Shown: piece after piece, positions 21,714 through 32,620 of the stretch
How the letters are laid out: the number at the start of each line of letters is the position of its first letter
How positions within the stretch are numbered: position 1 is the stretch's first letter
Source of the DNA: Cordylochernes scorpioides
Lineage: Eukaryota > Arthropoda > Arachnida > Pseudoscorpiones > Chernetidae
Length of the DNA: 64,000 bases
NCBI GenBank assembly: GCA_030710605.1
Contig: CP092863.1
Location: 117,349,072 to 117,413,071, forward strand
Reading direction: 5' to 3'
Notes under the pieces: model-generated
Database searches by the model: none
Told to the model about the DNA's origin: nothing
Seen by the model: only the letters and a program-made list of their open reading frames with translations
Position numbers and translations under genes: made by a program

Positions 21714-22727
21714 CTTCCTATTGTGGTACCGCCGAACTGGTATCACAGGGGCCATGCTAATCTTCTCTGTATCCTTCCTATTGTAGTAGTTGTACCGCCG
21801 AACTGGTATCACAGAGGCCATGCTAATCTTCTCTGTATCCTTCCTATTGTGGTACCGCCGAACTGGTATCATAGGGGCCATGCTAATCTTCTCTGTATCC
21901 TTCCTATTGTGGTACCGCCGAACTGGTATCACAGGGGCCATGCTAATCTTCTCTGTATCCTTCCTATTGTAATAGTTGTACCGCCGAACTGGTATCACAG
22001 GGACCATGCTAATATTCTCTGTATCCTTCCTATTGTGGTACCGCCGAACTGGTATCACAGGGGCCATGCTAATCTTCTCTGTATCCTTCCTATTGTGGTA
22101 CCGCCGAACTGGTATCACAGGGGCCATGCTAATCTTCTCTGTATCCTTCCTATTGTAATAGTTGTACCGCCGAACTGGTATCACAGAGGCCATGCTAATC
22201 TTCTCTGTATCCTTCCTATTGTGGTACCGCCGAACTGGTATCACAGAGGCCATGCTAATCTTCTATGTATCCTTCCTATTGTGGTACCGCCGAACTGGTA
22301 TCACAGGGGCCATGCTAATCTTCTCTGTATCCTTCCTATTGTGGTACCGCCGAACTGGTATCACAGGGGCCATGCTAATCTTCTATGTATCCTTCCTATT
22401 GTGGTACCGCCGAACTGGTATCACAGGGGCCATGCTAATCTTCTCTGTATCCTTCCTATTGTAATAGTTGTACCGCCGAACTGGTATCACAGGGGCCATG
22501 CTAATCTTCTATGTATCCTTCCTATTGTGGTACCGCCGAACTGGTATCACAGGGGCCATGCTAATCTTCTCTGTATCCTTCCTATTGTAATAGTTGTACC
22601 GCCGAACTGGTATCACAGGGACCATGCTAATATTCTCTGTATCCTTCCTATTGTATTACTGACAAACTGGTATTACAGGGGCCATGCTAATCTTATCTGT
22701 ATCCTTCCTATTGTAGTACCGCCGAAC
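21688..22727 (-). repeat. U6 snRNA-derived 60/66-bp satellite, 17 copies
   Basis: Seventeen head-to-tail units. The landmark GCCATGCTAATCTTCTCTGT starts at 21,691, 21,751, 21,817, 21,877 and so on, to 22,681. On the minus strand each unit reads GATACAGAGAAGATTAGCAT then GGCCCCTGTGATACCAG and GTTCGGCGGTACCACAATAGG. So each carries the U6 ACAGAGA box and AGC triad. TTCGGC and GGAA-GAT may derive from the U6 5' stem-loop and following bases. Units are 60 bp, or 66 with an extra AACTAC or AACTAT, partly in a 66-60-60 pattern (186 bp). Several copies carry ACATAGA instead of ACAGAGA. Long frames (373 codons on plus) arise because 60 and 66 are multiples of three. Confidence 0.93.
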
Positions 22728-23339
22728 AAACGTGTCCCAGGCCTAGAATGCCAATAAGTCCTTCTCCTCCTACGCTAGGGACATCAACAAGGCAATTGAG
22801 AGGTAGCAGGGTACCACGTACGTATCAAGCCAACCCATGGGGAGAACATTGTTCCGCACAGGACACGCACACCCCCGCTGTGTTCCCACCCCGTTGAGAC
22901 AATGGTGGGACAATAACCCCCCGCTCCAAGGTCGCACTTTCACCTCCTCCCACAGCTCACTACTACAACCGACAATCCTATCCTAGCACTTATTGATAAA
23001 ATGGAACACTATTTTATCACACAGCTTCTCAACCCGTTCTAACGAAATGGTAGCCCCCGTCCCTGTACTGATGACAGGGCCAAACCATTGTTGTTGGCTT
23101 GTTGTCTGAGTTTTCCAAAACCGGTGTTGTGGCTCCTTCATCGATATGGATAGTAGTTCTCTCCATTCAAATAATATTTAGAAAATATGTTGTTTAAATG
23201 TATTTTAAAAATGAAATGTGCTCCTCTATTTCGCAAAAACCTATATAGAATATCTTATTTCATCCTACAACTTATAAGTCAAAATTGAAAGTTTCTTAGC
23301 GCTTCTTCTTCTTCTTTTTAAAAAATATTTTTTTTATTG
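22728..23339. other. No gene recognised; GC-richer tract 22,760-23,130
   Basis: The first ~370 bases are GC-richer than the surroundings and lack a long frame. CGTATCAAGCCAACCCATGG and GGAGAACATTGTT at ~22,818 resemble the M4 interior at 23,812 and 24,588. The remainder is AT-rich with a TTC run near 23,305. Confidence 0.5.
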
Positions 23340-23991
23340 GAATGAAAAAAAAATATATTAGGAGAGCCTGGCTCATCAGTGTTAAACCCTCCCAGTAGTT
23401 TTGCCAGTTTAATCTGCCAAGTAAAGTGTCCGCAGGATTGTGAATCTATAAAGAGAGACAAACAGGAAGGATAGAAGGACATTTCTATAAGGAATCCAGC
23501 TGTCGTTGATTTATGGTCTGGTAACCCAGTCTGACCTTCGCTCCTCTGGTTACCTGATGGATCGACTTCCTGGAATGGGGACAGCTTGTCCACATAACTG
23601 TCATGGAGTCCTCGCTCGCCATACATCTCTCTTTAGTCAAATCACGTTTGAAATCGTCGTTGTTAGTGTCCATCAATGTAGGTGTCTGATATGATATTTT
23701 GATTTTATACCAGGCGCTAGAATAGCCTAATATCATTTAGGACTTCTATCTCACAGCAATCTGGTGGATTAAACACCGGCTCAACACCCGGCTCTGAGAG
23801 GACACCACGTATGTATCAAGCGAGCCCAGGGGGAAAACTTTGTTTTGACAGCTCTATGGACAAATATTCTCCAATTAATGACGCCTGGAAGAAAATTGGA
23901 AAATGGAAGATTTAAAATTGATTTATTGGCGTTAGTCGATTACTAGAGAGAGAGATAATTAATGTAAAAATCAATATATAGATTGTTACTG
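23340..23991. mobile_element. MITE family M4, long copy
   Basis: Begins GGAGAGCCTGGCTCATCAGT, CCCTCCCAGTAG and TTTTGCCAGTTTAATCTGCC. Later come CTCACAGCAATCTGGTGG (as at 19,360) and the interior block GTATCAAGCGAGCCCAGGGG to ATAGATTGTTACTG shared with 24,588-24,764. About 300 bases at 23,430-23,735 match nothing else here and may be an insertion. Open frames across it have no recognised domain. Confidence 0.6.
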
Positions 23992-24442
23992 TTTATCAAG
24001 TCGACACTTTTGGTCACTATAAGTTAGATTATATATGTTACTGAGGTCGGGAGGGATTTGAGATGGTGTGTGAGGGAAGCAACTTTGACGGTATTGTAAG
24101 AAGATGTGAAGGGGAAATGGATACAAAGCTGTAAAAATTAGTAAAAATATAAAAATATAATGAGTATGGGTGTGAAAATATACAATGCAATGGTCTTCTT
24201 TCTTCTTATCTCCACTCAACAATCATATTAGGGTATCAAGCTTATAAAGCTTAAGACTTTTGATGATGATATTCTGCACGACAGCCGGTGCAGCATAGAG
24301 GGGAGATTTGACAACCGTTATGAGATTCACAATGTAATGGTGAATAGAAGATATAACTAAGTTATCATGATGCATTAGCGCGCCATCTGTTAGAAAAATT
24401 ATAATTATTTTTGACGTGTATGTTACTTTTAAAATATGAAAC

Positions 24443-24797
24443 AATTTTTTACTGCACATACTGCAACGATAAATTAATGTGAGGGCCTGGCTCATCAATA
24501 GTGAACCCTCCCAGCGGTTTCGCCAGCTTAAGCTATACCGCTGGAAGGGTTCATCACTGATGAGCCAGACCGTCCGAATTAATGTATGTATCAAGCGAGC
24601 CCAGGAGGAGAATATTGTTTTGGTAGCTGTATGGACAAATATTCTCCAATTCATGACGCCTGGAAGAAGATTGAAAATGAACGATTTAAAATTGATTTAT
24701 TGGTGTTAATCTATTACTGGAGAGAGATAATTAATATGTAAATTAATATAGATTGTTACTGTTAGTGTAGTAAGAGCAGTAGAAAATTGTTTTATTT
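24443..24797. mobile_element. MITE family M4 with internal hairpin
   Basis: Outer inverted ends ACAATTTTTTACTGCACATA and GTAAGAGCAGTAGAAAATTG. The left part is itself a hairpin: GGCCTGGCTCATCAATAGTG...CAGCGG pairs with CCGCTGGAAGGGTTCATCAC...GAGCCAGACC. The rest (24,588-24,764) repeats 23,812-23,991. Confidence 0.7.
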
Positions 24798-24989
24798 AAA
24801 AAAGAAACATACGCATAAAAAATACCTTTAGTTGTTTGTGTGTGTTAAATGAAACAATTGAGTATCAAAAATGACATTTAAAGATAATCGAGGCAACCAA
24901 TGAAGATACGGCTTCAGATAAGATTGCGCGTCCAGATAGACAGGATAAGACCAATCAGTTTATCAACAGTCAGCGTCCAAATGCCAAAA

Positions 24990-25294
24990 CCTTTCGCACT
25001 CTGGGAAAAAATATCACAAAAGTGAAATTGTACTGAGATCAGGTGGATACATAAAGAAAAAGGCATCTCCTTATCGTGTAACTATAAGTGGCTGATGGCT
25101 TGCGCCATCTGTCGGAATAAATATCAACTAATCGTTGATTTTGAATTATTCCAGAATTAATGTCGAATACACCCTTTCTTTATTAATCAAGAGAAACTAC
25201 GCTGACGAGGGTAAACAACCCGAAACGATTATGTGGTTTGTTTTTCTTTATTAAATAAGAACGGGTAGTTGGACAATTCCAGAATAATTAAAAA
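24990..25294. mobile_element. MITE family M1, interrupted copy
   Basis: Left arm AAAAAGGCATCTCCTTATCG, GGCTTGCGCCATCTGTCGG, AATAAATATCAACTA. Interior ACGCTGACGAGGGTAAACAA. The right arm starts CAATTCCAGAATAATTAAAAA and is cut at ~25,293, exactly where the 118-bp array begins. Confidence 0.75.
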
Positions 25295-26650
25295 TCATCC
25301 CGATATACATGCTGAAAGGTACAACTTCCTTAAGTTTTGTCCATGGGTGTATATTGGTTATCTCGTGTGTCTTCAATAAAGGTCACTGTAATATCTTTCA
25401 GAGTTATTGTCTCAATCCCGATATACATGCTGAAAGGTACAACTTCCTTAAGTTTTGTCCATGGGTGTATATTGGTTATCTCGTGTATCTTCAATAAAGG
25501 TCACTGTAATATCTTTCAGAGTTATTGTCCCAATCCCGATATACATTCTAAAAGGTACAACTTCCTTAAGTTTTGTCCATGAGTGTATATTGGTTATCTC
25601 GTGTATCTTCAATAAAGGTCACTGTAATATCTTTCAGAGTTATTGTCCCAATCCCGATATACATTCTAAAAGGTACAACTTCCTTAAGTTTTGTCCATGA
25701 GTGTATATTGGTTATCTCGTGTATCTTCAATAAAGGTCACTGTAATATCTTTCAGAGTTATTGTCCCAATCCCGATATACATTCTAAAAGGTACAACTTC
25801 CTTAAGTTTTGTCCATGAGTGTATATTGGTTATCTCGTGTATCTTCAATAAAGGTCACTGTAATATCTTTCAGAGTTATTGTCCCAATCCCGATATACAT
25901 TCTAAAAGGTACAACTTCCTTAAGTTTTGTCCATGAGTGTATATTGGTTATCTCGTGTATCTTCAATAAAGGTCACTGTAATATATTTCAGAGTTATTGT
26001 CTCAATCCCGATATACATGCTAAAAGGTATAACTTCCTTAAGTTTTGTCCATGAGTGTATATTGGTTATCTCGTGTATCTTCAATAAAGGTCACTGTAAT
26101 ATATTTCAGAGTTATTGTCTCAATCCCGATATACATGCTAAAAGGTATAACTTCCTTAAGTTTTGTCCATGAGTGTATATTGGTTATCTCGTGTATCTTC
26201 AATAAAGGTCACTGTAATATATTTCAGAGTTATTGTCTCAATCCCGATATACATGCTAAAAGGTATAACTTCCTTAAGTTTTGTCCATGAGTGTATATTG
26301 GTTATCTCGTGTATCTTCAATAAAGATCACTGTAATATATTTCAGAGTTATTGTCTCAATCCCGATATACATACTAAAAGGTACAACTTCCTTAAGTTTT
26401 GTCCATGAGTGTATATTGGTTATCTCGTGTATCTTCAATAAGGGTCACTGTAATATATTTCAGAGTTATTGTCTCAATCCCGATATACATGCTAAAAGGT
26501 ATAACTTCCTTAAGTTTTGTCCATGAGTGTATATTGGTTATCTCGTGTATCTTCAATAAAGATCACTGTAATATATTTCAGAGTTATTGTCTCAATCCCG
26601 ATATACATACTAAAAGGTACAACTTCCTTAAGTTTTGTCCATGAGTGTAT
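25295..26650. repeat. 118-bp satellite made from half of MITE M3, about 11.5 copies
   Basis: Exact 118-bp period: CAATCCCGATATACATGCTG, AAGGTACAACTTCCTTAAG, TTTTGTCCATGAGTGTATAT, TGGTTATCTCGTGTATCTTC, AATAAAGGTCACTGTAATAT, CTTTCAGAGTTATTGTC. Each unit is the left half of the M3 element (single halves at 5,238 and 10,335; full elements at 21,266 and 27,019) joined at TATATTGGTTATCTCG. Left copies have CATTCTAAAAGG, right copies CATGCTAAAAGGTATAAC, so homogenisation is local. Overlapping 81-codon frames at 118-base steps are artefacts. Confidence 0.95.
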
Positions 26651-26684
26651 ACATATATATACAAAGTCTTCATTGGTGCCGCTC

Positions 26685-26935
26685 ACCACGGGAAATACTC
26701 CGTCACCGATAGACCGCCAGATTTCTTTATCACAGAGTGGGCTGGTTGATGTTATGGCTGGTGTTGACTAACTCAAGACCAAGATGGTACTTGTAGATGG
26801 TAGCCACACTTGTCATTGCCTCGGGATGGAGGCCGAGAGAGAGAGAGGTGTCCGTTCCACATGAGGTCGTCACTAAGATTAGGAACAAAGGCGTCCTTTC
26901 AACATGTCCACGTGGGACACCCATATTTTAGGGAC
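26685..26935 (-). mobile_element. LINE family E, diverged 3' end (copy 5)
   Basis: The minus strand encodes LGLHPEAMTSVATIYKYHLG and LELVNT. This lines up with the GLDDDALAILASAKTRIYRY and SLGAEL signature at 52.1 kb in spacing and key residues. The terminal tail is not evident; the 118-bp array lies on its 3' side. Confidence 0.55.
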
Positions 26936-27018
26936 TAGCGTCGTCGGTCTTTTGTCTTCTGTCGTCAAGGGGACCTCTTTTATTAAAGTGATATAAATAA
27001 GAGGTTAAAAATACCAAA

Positions 27019-27233
27019 TACACTCATGAGGACAAAACTTAAGGAAGTTGTACCTTTCAGCATGTATATCGGGATTGAGACAATAACTCTGAAAGATATT
27101 ACAGTGACCTTTATTGAAGACACGAGATAGACAAGTGTGAACAAATTTGCCTCTGTCTCCTTTAAAAAATAAATAAATAGACGACCGGCGACATTAAAGA
27201 CTTTCCACTTTCTTATTTTTATCCATGAGTGTA
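27019..27233. mobile_element. Tc1/mariner-like MITE family M3, full length
   Basis: Starts TACACTCATGAGGACAAAAC and ends TTTTTATCCATGAGTGTA, inverted ends with TA at the borders. Left half AGGAAGTTGTACCTTTCAGC, right half GACGACCGGCGACATTAAAG. This is the reference copy for the 118-bp satellite parent. No transposase. Confidence 0.8.
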
Positions 27234-28209
27234 TATACTTAGTTATAGGCGACCTGTCGTATGTTACAACACACACAGAGTTGCTATCAGCATTGATTTA
27301 AAGATCTCAAAGTGCTCTACTCTTCCTGACTCCACACATCTTATTTACATATGATATTCAATGGAAGAAGTGGATCCTGGTTCTATATGACATTTTATTT
27401 CCCTAGCGCGCTGGTTTTTATCAAGAGAAATGATTCTATAGAGACAAGAGCGAATCTTTTGGAGATATCTAGCATAAAGTTATGGGAATATAGTATTCAT
27501 GTATGAAAAGTAGCACCTCTCCCTTTAAAATGCATAAAAAATCAAATATTAGCAAATAAATATTATCTCTAATCCACTATATGCTTTTTATTATCTAACC
27601 CAATATGTATTTTATATAAAAAATATACACATCGAAAGACATGTTGAAATTTCAGTAATTAACTAACGTTGTCACTAGGAAAATTAAAGCCATGATAAAG
27701 TTCTGTCAAGATCCATCCGATAAATCAAGTATTTTCTGCCATTACCCACGTTCTCCTGTAAGTTGTGTATTACTCCTAAAGTACAATAAATAAAACATTA
27801 TTTTATTACACAAAGTACCTACATGACCACCATAAGAAAAAAAAAACTGATTGAAAATCATGTTCCTATCTTCCATGGACACCAAATCGATGGAAGCGCC
27901 ATTTTTGCCCCTAGCGGGGATTCGTGAAACTATTTGATTTTAAATTGATATTTTCTTTGTGGTCACCTTCTCTCTTTGTGAATATTTGCATATTTATATA
28001 TGCAAATAAATTTTACATATACACATCTGTCGATATAAACTAAACATTTATATCAAGCAGGAATTCTTAATTGATAAAAAAAAATTAAAACAATAGTTTA
28101 AAAAAAAAAAAAGGTGAGAGAGAGAGGATTTTTCTAAATATTTTTAATCATTGTTAAAAAAATAGAAATATATTTTGTTTACTAAAACATTGTACATGTA
28201 AACTTAAAC
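27234..28209. other. AT-rich spacer, no gene seen
   Basis: No identifiable frame. A GC-rich patch (27,885-27,935) and an AG-rich stretch at 28,110-28,125 are the only features. The Helitron 3' end probably lies in the last part (minus strand), but I could not define a terminal hairpin or CTRR end. Confidence 0.5.
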
Positions 28210-28755
28210 TTAACTAATTCCTATTTGAGTGATTTTGTTGAGGATAGGACGATGATAGGAGAAATATGAAATGAAAGGAAGTGTTTCTGCTGTAATGTGT
28301 CTTGCGAAAGTCAAGTCGATAGTTGTTCCTTTTAACGTAGTTGACTTAGAAACGTTTGATACGCAAACAAGATTATACGTATTTTTCATGAAATTAAGAA
28401 ACGAGTTGTCAGGCTTTACGTTTTTGTTAAAATCACCACACAGAAGAATCGGTATACTAGAATCAATTTGCACGAACGGTGGCACGTACTGGCTGTTGTG
28501 AATGTACGGACCGAGTCCTTGCCATAGTAACATTCCAATATCCTGCATACTAGCTCCTGGATGAATATATACAGCACCGAGTATAAACTTGAAGCTAGTA
28601 TTAGCGGCGAAGCAAGTAACTTCAGTCATGCACATGTCACCCTTGGTTTTAATGACACGAGTTACGTCTGTAATCGCAACTTGGAACACTTCCGCCGTAG
28701 ATGTCGATGATAATTTACGATAGATCGCCACTCCACCAGTGGAAATATATGCAAC
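28210..28755 (-). pseudogene. Helitron/Helentron C-terminal endonuclease-like domain
   Basis: The minus strand encodes an endonuclease/exonuclease/phosphatase-like domain: GGVAIYRKL, ILGAVYIHPGA, CGDFN, then GTTIDLTFARHI and ISYFSYHRPIL. Such a domain is attached to the C-terminus of Helentron-type rolling-circle transposases. It lacks the N-terminal part of the fold and is joined directly to the Helitron N domain (next entry) at about 28,750. The usual Asp in the terminal (S)DH motif is Tyr here (SYH). It is out of frame with the upstream part, so no full protein can be made. Confidence 0.75.
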
Positions 28756-29005
28756 ATGTAATTGGATCGTCACTCACCAAGTTGCACCGCTCTGATGTGT
28801 TGAGATCTTCGGCGACTTTGCCAGGATATTTGTTGCTCAACTTGAGCAGTAAATTCAGCAATACTAACCAGCGTACCTCGTTTGCACTAAGAGTGAGAAA
28901 GATGGTCGGTTTACCAAGTTGACGGAGCATAGCGAAGAGATCTCGTTTACGAGAGGCCCAGTACTGGACAGAGTTTGGCACCGACTTCATAAAGGCGAGA
29001 TTCAA
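28756..29005 (-). pseudogene. Helitron-like N domain, truncated
   Basis: The minus strand reads NLAFMKSVPNSVQYWASRKR, DLFAMLRQLGKPTIFLTLSA, NEVRW, then SDDPITCCIYFH. This is the start of the Helitron_like_N domain found before the Rep nuclease. It is in another frame from the upstream ORF: a frameshift at about 29,005 breaks the RRMF/NLAFMK continuity. It stops at the DDP-TC--YF motif, where the rest of the domain, the HUH Rep nuclease and the Pif1-type helicase should follow; all are deleted. Confidence 0.8.
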
Positions 29006-30512
29006 ACATGCGTCGAGTTACGCTCTCTGTGATCGAAACACTTCGGAATGTGCTGTAAATCCCATCGACCATTCGCAGACGTAGAATCTTCATTGCATCG
29101 TATAAGACTTTTTGAGGCGTGGCTCCACGCCTGTCACTCCGTCGTATTTCACTGGTCGCCATCATGTACGGTGTCACTGAAATGTTCATGTTGAAACGGC
29201 GGGGCTCTCCGAAGTATATCGCAGGAAATGATAGTTCTTCTGCATGACGGTCATAAATGATGTTAAGAGGCGTTGCTCGATTTTCTGGTGCGATGTCAAG
29301 ACAATCCTCTTCATTCCACAGTAGTGTGTGCTGTCTCGCAGCAAGAACTTCAGACTCGGGCGTATATTCGGCGGAGATTGCTTCGATCCGATTAGCAGGA
29401 TCATCTTGAAGGCCTTCATCTGATGGCAATGCAGGCTGCAGTCTTGACAAATCTATTTTGATATCGTACAAACGATATAGACTTGAATTTTGAAGTACAT
29501 CTAACCATTCTTTGACCGTACGCTTAGACATGTACCCGCTGATGTAATTTGTTCTGTGTGCAAGATTCCTTTTGATGTTAACGTTGATAACATCGTCCTC
29601 TTCTAGATGGCGAGGCAAGCATTTTACCATGTCTTGTACGTTGACTGGGACGTTTATCACTTGTTTAATAATTCCATAAGAGAAATCATGACGCAGTCGA
29701 CGCACTTGCATAAATGGAAGGCGCGGTGAGACCAAACGTTCACTGATAGGATCCAGAGGCGGTAGACCTGGAGGTATGTCAGGATATGAGAAGCCGTTGA
29801 CCTTTGCGAGAGTAGGAAGCTTACGCTTATTCAGTGATTGTCTACAGGTGTTGCAAGACTTTGTATAATCCTCCTTGCGTAGCTGCCGATTTTCCTTAAC
29901 GTACCAATCCGAGATTACCTTCAGTTGTAGTGCAGTGATGGTTTTAAGGTCATTCTTGAACCACAATCTGTCACAAACCGAGCAAGCATGGCCAAAATCG
30001 TTGTCCAGGAAAGTAGATTGAAATCTCCGTATTGACGATGACCATTTGGTATACCAGGTGGATTGTTCCAGTTGTATTGCTGTTTGGCTTGAAGAAGTAG
30101 TCGGTTGTACATCAGTCCGATAAGATGCTGCTCTACGTTGTCGGAATGCACGTTGCCGTTGAGCGTTAGTTAGGGGAACGCTCGTTCTCTCCGCCACGAC
30201 AGGAACGCTTGTTCTCTCCACCACAGAACAAGACGTTGAAGCAGGTGACTCTGACGTACCGCTGGTGAGGGCTATGTTAGCAGATTTACGTAGCTTGAAC
30301 CTGCGTTGCCTCTCCGCAGCCGCTTTTGCAAAGGCTCTTACTTGTTCAGGAGTTCTGGTCAATGCTTTTCGTAGTCTGTACTCACGTTGTCGCTGAGCAT
30401 TCGTTCTGGCGGTAGAGGTGGTGTGTGGAACAACGAATGGTACTGCAGACGTTGACGGCACGATATCCTCCGTCTCCATTGAAGTACTGGAAGTTGAAGG
30501 CACCGTTTCCAT
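28947..30512 (-). CDS. Helitron/Helentron N-terminal ORF (DUF6570-like), 521 aa
   Basis: Starts METVPSTSSTSMETED. Residues 35-70 and 125-145 contain TNAQRQREYRLRKA-like basic repeats, possibly DNA binding. Cys pairs follow at HACSVCDRLWF and SCNTCRQSL. The DUF6570-like block YPDIPPGLPPLDPISERLVS, PRLPFMQVRRLRHDFSYG, VPVNVQDMVKCLPR and GYMSKRTVKEWLD is typical of arthropod Helitrons. The C-terminus (from RRMFESR) is frameshifted into the next domain. In intact elements this module precedes the rolling-circle Rep/helicase; here those are missing. The frame is otherwise open, suggesting a fairly recent copy. Not a host gene. Confidence 0.85.
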   Translation of the reverse strand: METVPSTSSTSMETEDIVPSTSAVPFVVPHTTSTARTNAQRQREYRLRKALTRTPEQVRAFAKAAAERQRRFKLRKSANIALTSGTSESPASTSCSVVERTSVPVVAERTSVPLTNAQRQRAFRQRRAASYRTDVQPTTSSSQTAIQLEQSTWYTKWSSSIRRFQSTFLDNDFGHACSVCDRLWFKNDLKTITALQLKVISDWYVKENRQLRKEDYTKSCNTCRQSLNKRKLPTLAKVNGFSYPDIPPGLPPLDPISERLVSPRLPFMQVRRLRHDFSYGIIKQVINVPVNVQDMVKCLPRHLEEDDVINVNIKRNLAHRTNYISGYMSKRTVKEWLDVLQNSSLYRLYDIKIDLSRLQPALPSDEGLQDDPANRIEAISAEYTPESEVLAARQHTLLWNEEDCLDIAPENRATPLNIIYDRHAEELSFPAIYFGEPRRFNMNISVTPYMMATSEIRRSDRRGATPQKVLYDAMKILRLRMVDGIYSTFRSVSITESVTRRMFESRLYEVGAKLCPVLGLS

Positions 30513-30554
30513 TGTTTTGAGAGTGGTGATTCCTGTTGAACATTTGAAATTGAA

Positions 30555-30865
30555 TGGATGAATTTTTAATTTTAAAGAATCAATTTGAAAATCAAAACAC
30601 TTATTCAGATCGAAGGTTCAAATTTTTGCTAAATAAATTTGAAATTAAATAAAATTTGTAATTGTAAATGATGAAGTTGAAAATTAAAACATTTACTTAT
30701 ATTAGATGTTAAAATTCTTGCTCAACACAGTTTAAATAAAGTTTTCTTATATCTGCCACTTTTTCTTAATATTTGTAATTTTAAATAATCAATTCGAAAA
30801 TCAAAACATTTATTCAGATCGAAGGTTCAAATTTTTGCTAAATAAATTTGAAACTATTTAAAATT
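30555..30865. repeat. Direct repeat upstream of the Helitron ORF
   Basis: ATCAATTTGAAAATCAAAAC, TTATTCAGATCGAAGG and TTCAAATTTTTGCTAAATAA occur at ~30,580-30,640 and again at ~30,788-30,850, about 210 bases apart. It lies in the presumed 5' non-coding part of the element. Confidence 0.8.
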
Positions 30866-32179
30866 TGTAAAATAATAATTAATTAATTAATTAATTTTAA
30901 ACTAATAATTTACTTAACACTATCAACATTTATCAATAGTATGACATAACCTATAAACTCAGTTTCTCAACTTTTGTGTCAATCTAACAATTAATCAATC
31001 AATCATAGTTTACGATAATGAAATATCAGTGTACAATTATTTACCTTTATTGTTGTAGTTGTTGTAAATGACGAATCTAAGCACTCCACATTTTCACTAC
31101 AGACACAGCTGACGATACTTTAACCACACGTGTGAACTTGTATTATGACGCTTTCTTGTTTTTCCAACGCCAAGAACGTTCGAGAAAGACAAAGACAGAG
31201 ACAAGCATGCGCCGATTCAATGCGCCTAATTCTCTAGCGCTGCGCGCGCAGCACTCTCGTTCGGTGACTCATCGTAACGTTACCGGGCGTTACACTTTTT
31301 CATAAGTGACTCCCAGCCGCAACCTAATTTAAGACGTTGTCACGTCAAAAACATTAAAGTAATATAAACAGAATATATAATCGTATGGTGTACCAGCGAG
31401 TGACCTTGGTGTATTTGTAACGTTTCGGCATGTTTACTCACTCTCTGATCACTGTTTTTTTTTTTTTAATGAGAACATTTTAGTTTTGTTTGATCTTTCT
31501 AGAGACACCAGGTTCCATCACAATTCATAGCACAAATAATAAAAAGTACAAAGTTTTGTCCGTGAGTGTATTTGTAGGATTGACTCCCCTATTTGAGCGT
31601 GTGCTAATATCTTGTTCTCCCACAGTATCCTATGGACACTGAGACATTTTATACCAAATAAACAATTAGCATGGCTGTTTTCCTGTTACCCTACATGCCA
31701 CCTGTTGTGAATGCTGAAATGTAGACGCTGTGTGACGCAGGGATCTACACGACTGAAGTCGCTATGGTTGATGCGACCTGGTGTCTACCACGACATTCGC
31801 TGACTTTCTTCCTGAACCCAGCCGACGTCTGAGAAGGACAGTCCTGAATCGACCTGCAGGAACTACAGCTGTCACCAGAACCCGCTCTTCAACCAAATGT
31901 TCCTTCAGGATTTCTTTTTATCTTCTTATGTAACCTCGTCGTTTTCTACAATACCTATAGAGGAATTTTTAAATAGAATTTTATATTTCACTTGTACTTT
32001 GTAAATATAGTTTTTACATATATATTGATGTATAAAATATATGCTCATATACAGATAGCATGGTGGAAAATAAAAATATATTTGCATAGAAATATTTGTA
32101 TTTCTTTCATTAAAATACTACACATAACACTAGTAAGGTGAACGTATAAGTTAAACTATAAGTTATTCTAAAGGTTACA
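30866..32179. other. Helitron 5' flank and unassigned DNA
   Basis: 31,080-31,330 is GC-richer with a GCTGCGCGCGCAGC palindrome near 31,240; it may hold the Helitron promoter or a host CpG-rich site. 31,680-31,990 has a ~50-codon frame ending in a stop, then an AT-rich tail, like a retroelement 3' end, but I cannot identify it. A T13 run lies at 31,457-31,469. Confidence 0.45.
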
Positions 32180-32440
32180 GTATAAGAAATACACACACAC
32201 ACAAGCCTTTATTAAGACATTCCGTCTTATACAGACGATTCTTCTGTGAGAAATGGATCCAAAAAGAAATGAGAAGCAGGGGAAGAAATGGAATCCTCGC
32301 TCAGAAAAAGAAAAAAAAAAAAAGGCTGAGGGAGATTTTAAACAGAAAAAGAAAAACAGGGAAAGAATATCTATGTATAAAAGACTATATACATCGTGCA
32401 TAAAACACAGTGAGGAATTAGACAATTGAGTGAATGGTGG
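32180..32440 (-). mobile_element. LINE family F-like 3' end (copy 2, diverged)
   Basis: Minus strand ends with GAATGTCTTAATAAAGGCTT and a GTGTGTGT tail, as in copies at 2,062 and 44,184. The upstream UTR is diverged. Confidence 0.6.
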
Positions 32441-32454
32441 CATCTTGTAGTATA

Positions 32455-32620
32455 AGGAACTCTAAAGGATAATGTGGTTAGCTTTTCTTGATTAATCAAG
32501 AATGGGTATTTGGCCAATTCTGGAATAATTAAAAATCAACGAGAATAGTTGATATTTATTCCGATAGATGGCGCAAGCCATCAGCAACTTTCAGTTGCAC
32601 GATAAGGAGATGCCTTTTTC
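32455..32620. mobile_element. MITE family M1, right half
   Basis: GTGGTTAGCTTTTCTTGATT, TTGGCCAATTCTGGAATAAT, TTGATATTTATTCCGATAGA, TGGCGCAAGCCATCAG and end GATAAGGAGATGCCTTTTTC. The left half is absent. Confidence 0.75.

Noticed and set aside
21636-22757. 373-codon plus-strand frame and 192-codon minus-strand frame
   Set aside because: Unit lengths 60 and 66 are multiples of three; the sequence is U6-derived, not coding.
25337-26771. A ladder of 81-codon frames spaced 118 bases apart
   Set aside because: Each is the same satellite unit read in successive frames.
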